This document shows positions 62,406 through 64,000 of a stretch of 64,000 nucleotides of DNA, piece by piece. The DNA lies in assembly GCF_001646785.1 (NCBI RefSeq), contig NZ_LRRH01000008.1, positions 62,001-126,000 of the forward strand. The letters run 5' to 3'. The number at the start of each line of letters is the position of its first letter. The first letter of the stretch is position 1. Under the pieces are notes generated by a model. The model saw only the letters and a program-made list of their open reading frames with translations, had not been told where the DNA came from and ran no database searches. The translations under genes and the position numbers were made by a program. This DNA comes from Rhodococcus phenolicus (GTDB taxonomy: Bacteria; Actinomycetota; Actinomycetes; Mycobacteriales; Mycobacteriaceae).

Positions 62406-63565
62406 TGGACCTCGAGTTCGACGACGCCACCGTCGCATTCCGCGACGAGGTACGGGCGTTCCTCGCCGAGAACGTGCCGTCCACCCCACTGAGGTCGATG
62501 GACACGAAGGACGGTTTCGAGGAGCACCGGCAGTGGGAACGCACCCTCGCCGACGCCCGCCTGTCCGTCGTGTCCTGGCCCGCCGAACTCGGCGGCCGTG
62601 ACGCGACCCTGCAGCAGTGGGTGATCTTCGAGGAGGAGTACTACCGCGCCGGCGCGCCCGGCCGGGTCAGCCAGAACGGCATCTTCCTGCTCGCCCCCAC
62701 CCTGTTCGAGCACGCCACCCCGGAACAGCTCGCGCGCATCATGCCGCGCATGGCCCGCGCCGACGACATCTGGGCCCAGGCCTGGTCCGAACCCGAATCC
62801 GGGAGCGACCTGGCGTCACTGCGCTCGACGGCGACCCGCACCGACGGCGGATGGCTGCTCAACGGCCAGAAGACGTGGAGCTCCCGCGCGAGCTACGCCG
62901 ACTGGGGCTTCGGCCTGTTCCGCTCCGACCCGGATGCCCAGCGCCACAAGGGCATCACGTACTTCATGTTCGACCTGCGCTCCCCCGGTGTCACCGTCCG
63001 CCCGATCGACCAGCTCGACGGCGAACCCGGCTTCGCGGAGATCTTCCTCGAGAACGTGTTCGTGCCGGACGACCCGGCGAACCCCGGTGACTCCGGTGTC
63101 ATCGGCGGTGTCAACGAGGGCTGGCGCGTCGCGATGAGCACCGCCTCGAACGAGCGTGGCCTGTCGTTGCGCGCCCCGGGCCGCTTCCTCGCGGCAACGG
63201 ACCGGCTGCTGGACCTGTACCGTACCTCCCCTCTGCACGGCGACGCCGCGCTGCGGAACCGGGTGGCGGACGCGTGGATCGGTGCGCGGGCGTACGAGCT
63301 GTCCACGTGGGGCACCGTCACCCGGCTCGAGGCCGGCGGCGAGCTCGGCGCCGAATCGTCGATCAACAAGGTGTTCTGGTCCGAATGGGACATCGCCACC
63401 CACGAGACCGCTCTCGCCCTGCAGGGCCCGGAGGCCGAGCTGGTGGACTCCTGGACCGACGGCTACCTCTTCTCGCTGTCCGGCCCGATCTACGCGGGCA
63501 CCAACGAGATCCAGAAGAACGTCATCGCCGAGCGACTGCTCGGCCTACCGAAGGGCGACCGATGA
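62405..63565 (+). CDS. fadE31: FadE31, acyl-CoA dehydrogenase
   Basis: Acyl-CoA dehydrogenase of 386 residues corresponding to Rv3562: WPAELGGRDATLQQWVIFEEEYYRAGAPGRVS, IWAQAWSEPESGSDLASLRSTATRTDGGWLLNGQKTWSSRASYADWGF, and SLSGPIYAGTNEIQKNVIAERLLGLPKGDR. Probably one of the two chains of an alpha2beta2 dehydrogenase with FadE32. ATG 62405 shares a base with the preceding TGA; its own TGA overlaps the fadE32 ATG. Confidence 0.92.
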   Translation: MDLEFDDATVAFRDEVRAFLAENVPSTPLRSMDTKDGFEEHRQWERTLADARLSVVSWPAELGGRDATLQQWVIFEEEYYRAGAPGRVSQNGIFLLAPTLFEHATPEQLARIMPRMARADDIWAQAWSEPESGSDLASLRSTATRTDGGWLLNGQKTWSSRASYADWGFGLFRSDPDAQRHKGITYFMFDLRSPGVTVRPIDQLDGEPGFAEIFLENVFVPDDPANPGDSGVIGGVNEGWRVAMSTASNERGLSLRAPGRFLAATDRLLDLYRTSPLHGDAALRNRVADAWIGARAYELSTWGTVTRLEAGGELGAESSINKVFWSEWDIATHETALALQGPEAELVDSWTDGYLFSLSGPIYAGTNEIQKNVIAERLLGLPKGDR

Positions 63566-64000
63566 GATTCGCACTCGACGAGTCCCACGAGGACTTCGCG
63601 GCGAGCATCGACGCGCTGCTCACCAAGTCGGACATGCCGGCGGTGATCCGCGCCTGGAACACCGGGGACACCGAACCCGGCCTGAAGGTGTGGCAGCGCC
63701 TCGCCGAGACCGGCGTCAACGGCCTGCTGGTCGCCGAGGAGCACGACGGTCTCGGCGCCGACGCGATCGATCTGATCGTCGCCGTCGAGCAGCTCGGCCG
63801 CCACGCGGTGCCCGGTCCCGTCGTCGAAACCGTCGCCGTCGCACCGGCTCTGCTCGCCGCGGTCGCGCCCGACCGGCTGGGCGCGCTGGCGTCCGGTTCC
63901 CTCGCCACGGTCGCTGCGGCACCGCACGTGCCGTACGCGGTCGACGCGGACACCGCCGATCTGATCCTGCTCGTGGAGGATTCGACGGTGTCCACGGGTA
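63562..64000 (+). CDS. fadE32: FadE32, acyl-CoA dehydrogenase (cut by window edge)
   Basis: N-terminal 146 residues only: MRFALDESHEDFAASIDALLTKSDMPAVIRAWNTGD, then GVNGLLVAEEHDGLGADAIDLIVAVEQLGRHAVPGPVVETVAVAP. This matches the N-terminal helical domain of the degenerate-type FadE subunits such as Rv3563 in the same gene order. Likely partner of FadE31. The stop and catalytic part lie beyond the window. Confidence 0.9.
   Translation, partial: MRFALDESHEDFAASIDALLTKSDMPAVIRAWNTGDTEPGLKVWQRLAETGVNGLLVAEEHDGLGADAIDLIVAVEQLGRHAVPGPVVETVAVAPALLAAVAPDRLGALASGSLATVAAAPHVPYAVDADTADLILLVEDSTVSTG

Overview
The window (about 67-68% G+C by eye, actinobacterial codon use, GTG starts, long stem-loop terminators, F420-type enzymes) looks like a chromosomal segment of Rhodococcus or a close relative in the Mycobacteriales. 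It is a steroid (cholesterol/phytosterol) catabolic locus. Gene order follows the Mycobacterium tuberculosis Rv3515c-Rv3563 region closely, but accessory blocks have been inserted between the conserved segments. Assignments rest on reading the translated sequences and remembered families; no database search was run.

Region by region. (1) 1-10651: sterol side-chain genes: a nitronate-monooxygenase-like flavoprotein (cut by the window edge), fadD19, echA19, a PD-(D/E)XK-like orphan gene between two inverted 57-bp repeats, an F420-type LLM enzyme, a DUF35 protein, the aldolases ltp4 and ltp3, a second LLM enzyme and an NTF2/KSI-fold protein. KstR-type boxes (TnnAACnnGTTnnA) lie at the divergent promoters. 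(2) 10668-12368: a MobA-like nucleotidyltransferase, a TetR regulator with a palindromic operator, and a broken YqeB-like membrane gene. (3) 12385-17949: cyp125, fadA5, a Ddn-like F420 protein, a GyrA-like/GNAT fusion and two SDR genes matching Rv3548c/Rv3549c. (4) 18022-34107: an insert of about 16 kb carrying a second ring-degradation set (HsaA, HsaB, HsaC, HsaD and KshA paralogues, KstR-like and IclR regulators, an OYE, an MFS carrier, two acyl-CoA ligases). It lies exactly between two identical copies of a 27-bp KstR2-type operator in direct orientation, which suggests that the ancestral divergent promoter was split. (5) 34232-37740: echA20-ipdA-ipdB-ipdC for steroid C/D ring opening.

(6) 37907-41798: an SDR, a secreted CocE/NonD hydrolase, and the end of the next operon. 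(7) 40794-53703: an aromatic-degradation island. The leftward operon encodes a PDR-type reductase, a Rieske oxygenase, two alpha/beta hydrolases, a 45-residue membrane peptide, an M20-family protein that has lost its metal ligands, a LigB/MhpB-type ring-cleavage dioxygenase and an LLM enzyme. A rightward set encodes a TetR regulator, an MHS-type transporter, two more alpha/beta-fold proteins and a maleate-isomerase-like protein. Three similar 13-bp palindromes mark the likely operator of the local TetR regulator. The substrate is not known. (8) 53799-56007: a stand-alone CYP102-like P450 heme domain, a DUF2277 protein and a small secreted protein. (9) 56092-64000: the KstR2 core regulon for HIP (C/D ring) catabolism: fadA6, kstR2, ipdF, fadE30 leftward and fadD3, echA13-like, fadE31, fadE32 rightward, around one KstR2 box.

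Together, regions 1 and 3 would shorten the sterol side chain, region 4 supplies a second set of A/B-ring enzymes, and regions 5 and 9 activate HIP with CoA and open rings C and D. The most unusual material is the split operator with its 16-kb insert and the aromatic island with its metal-ligand-free M20 protein.
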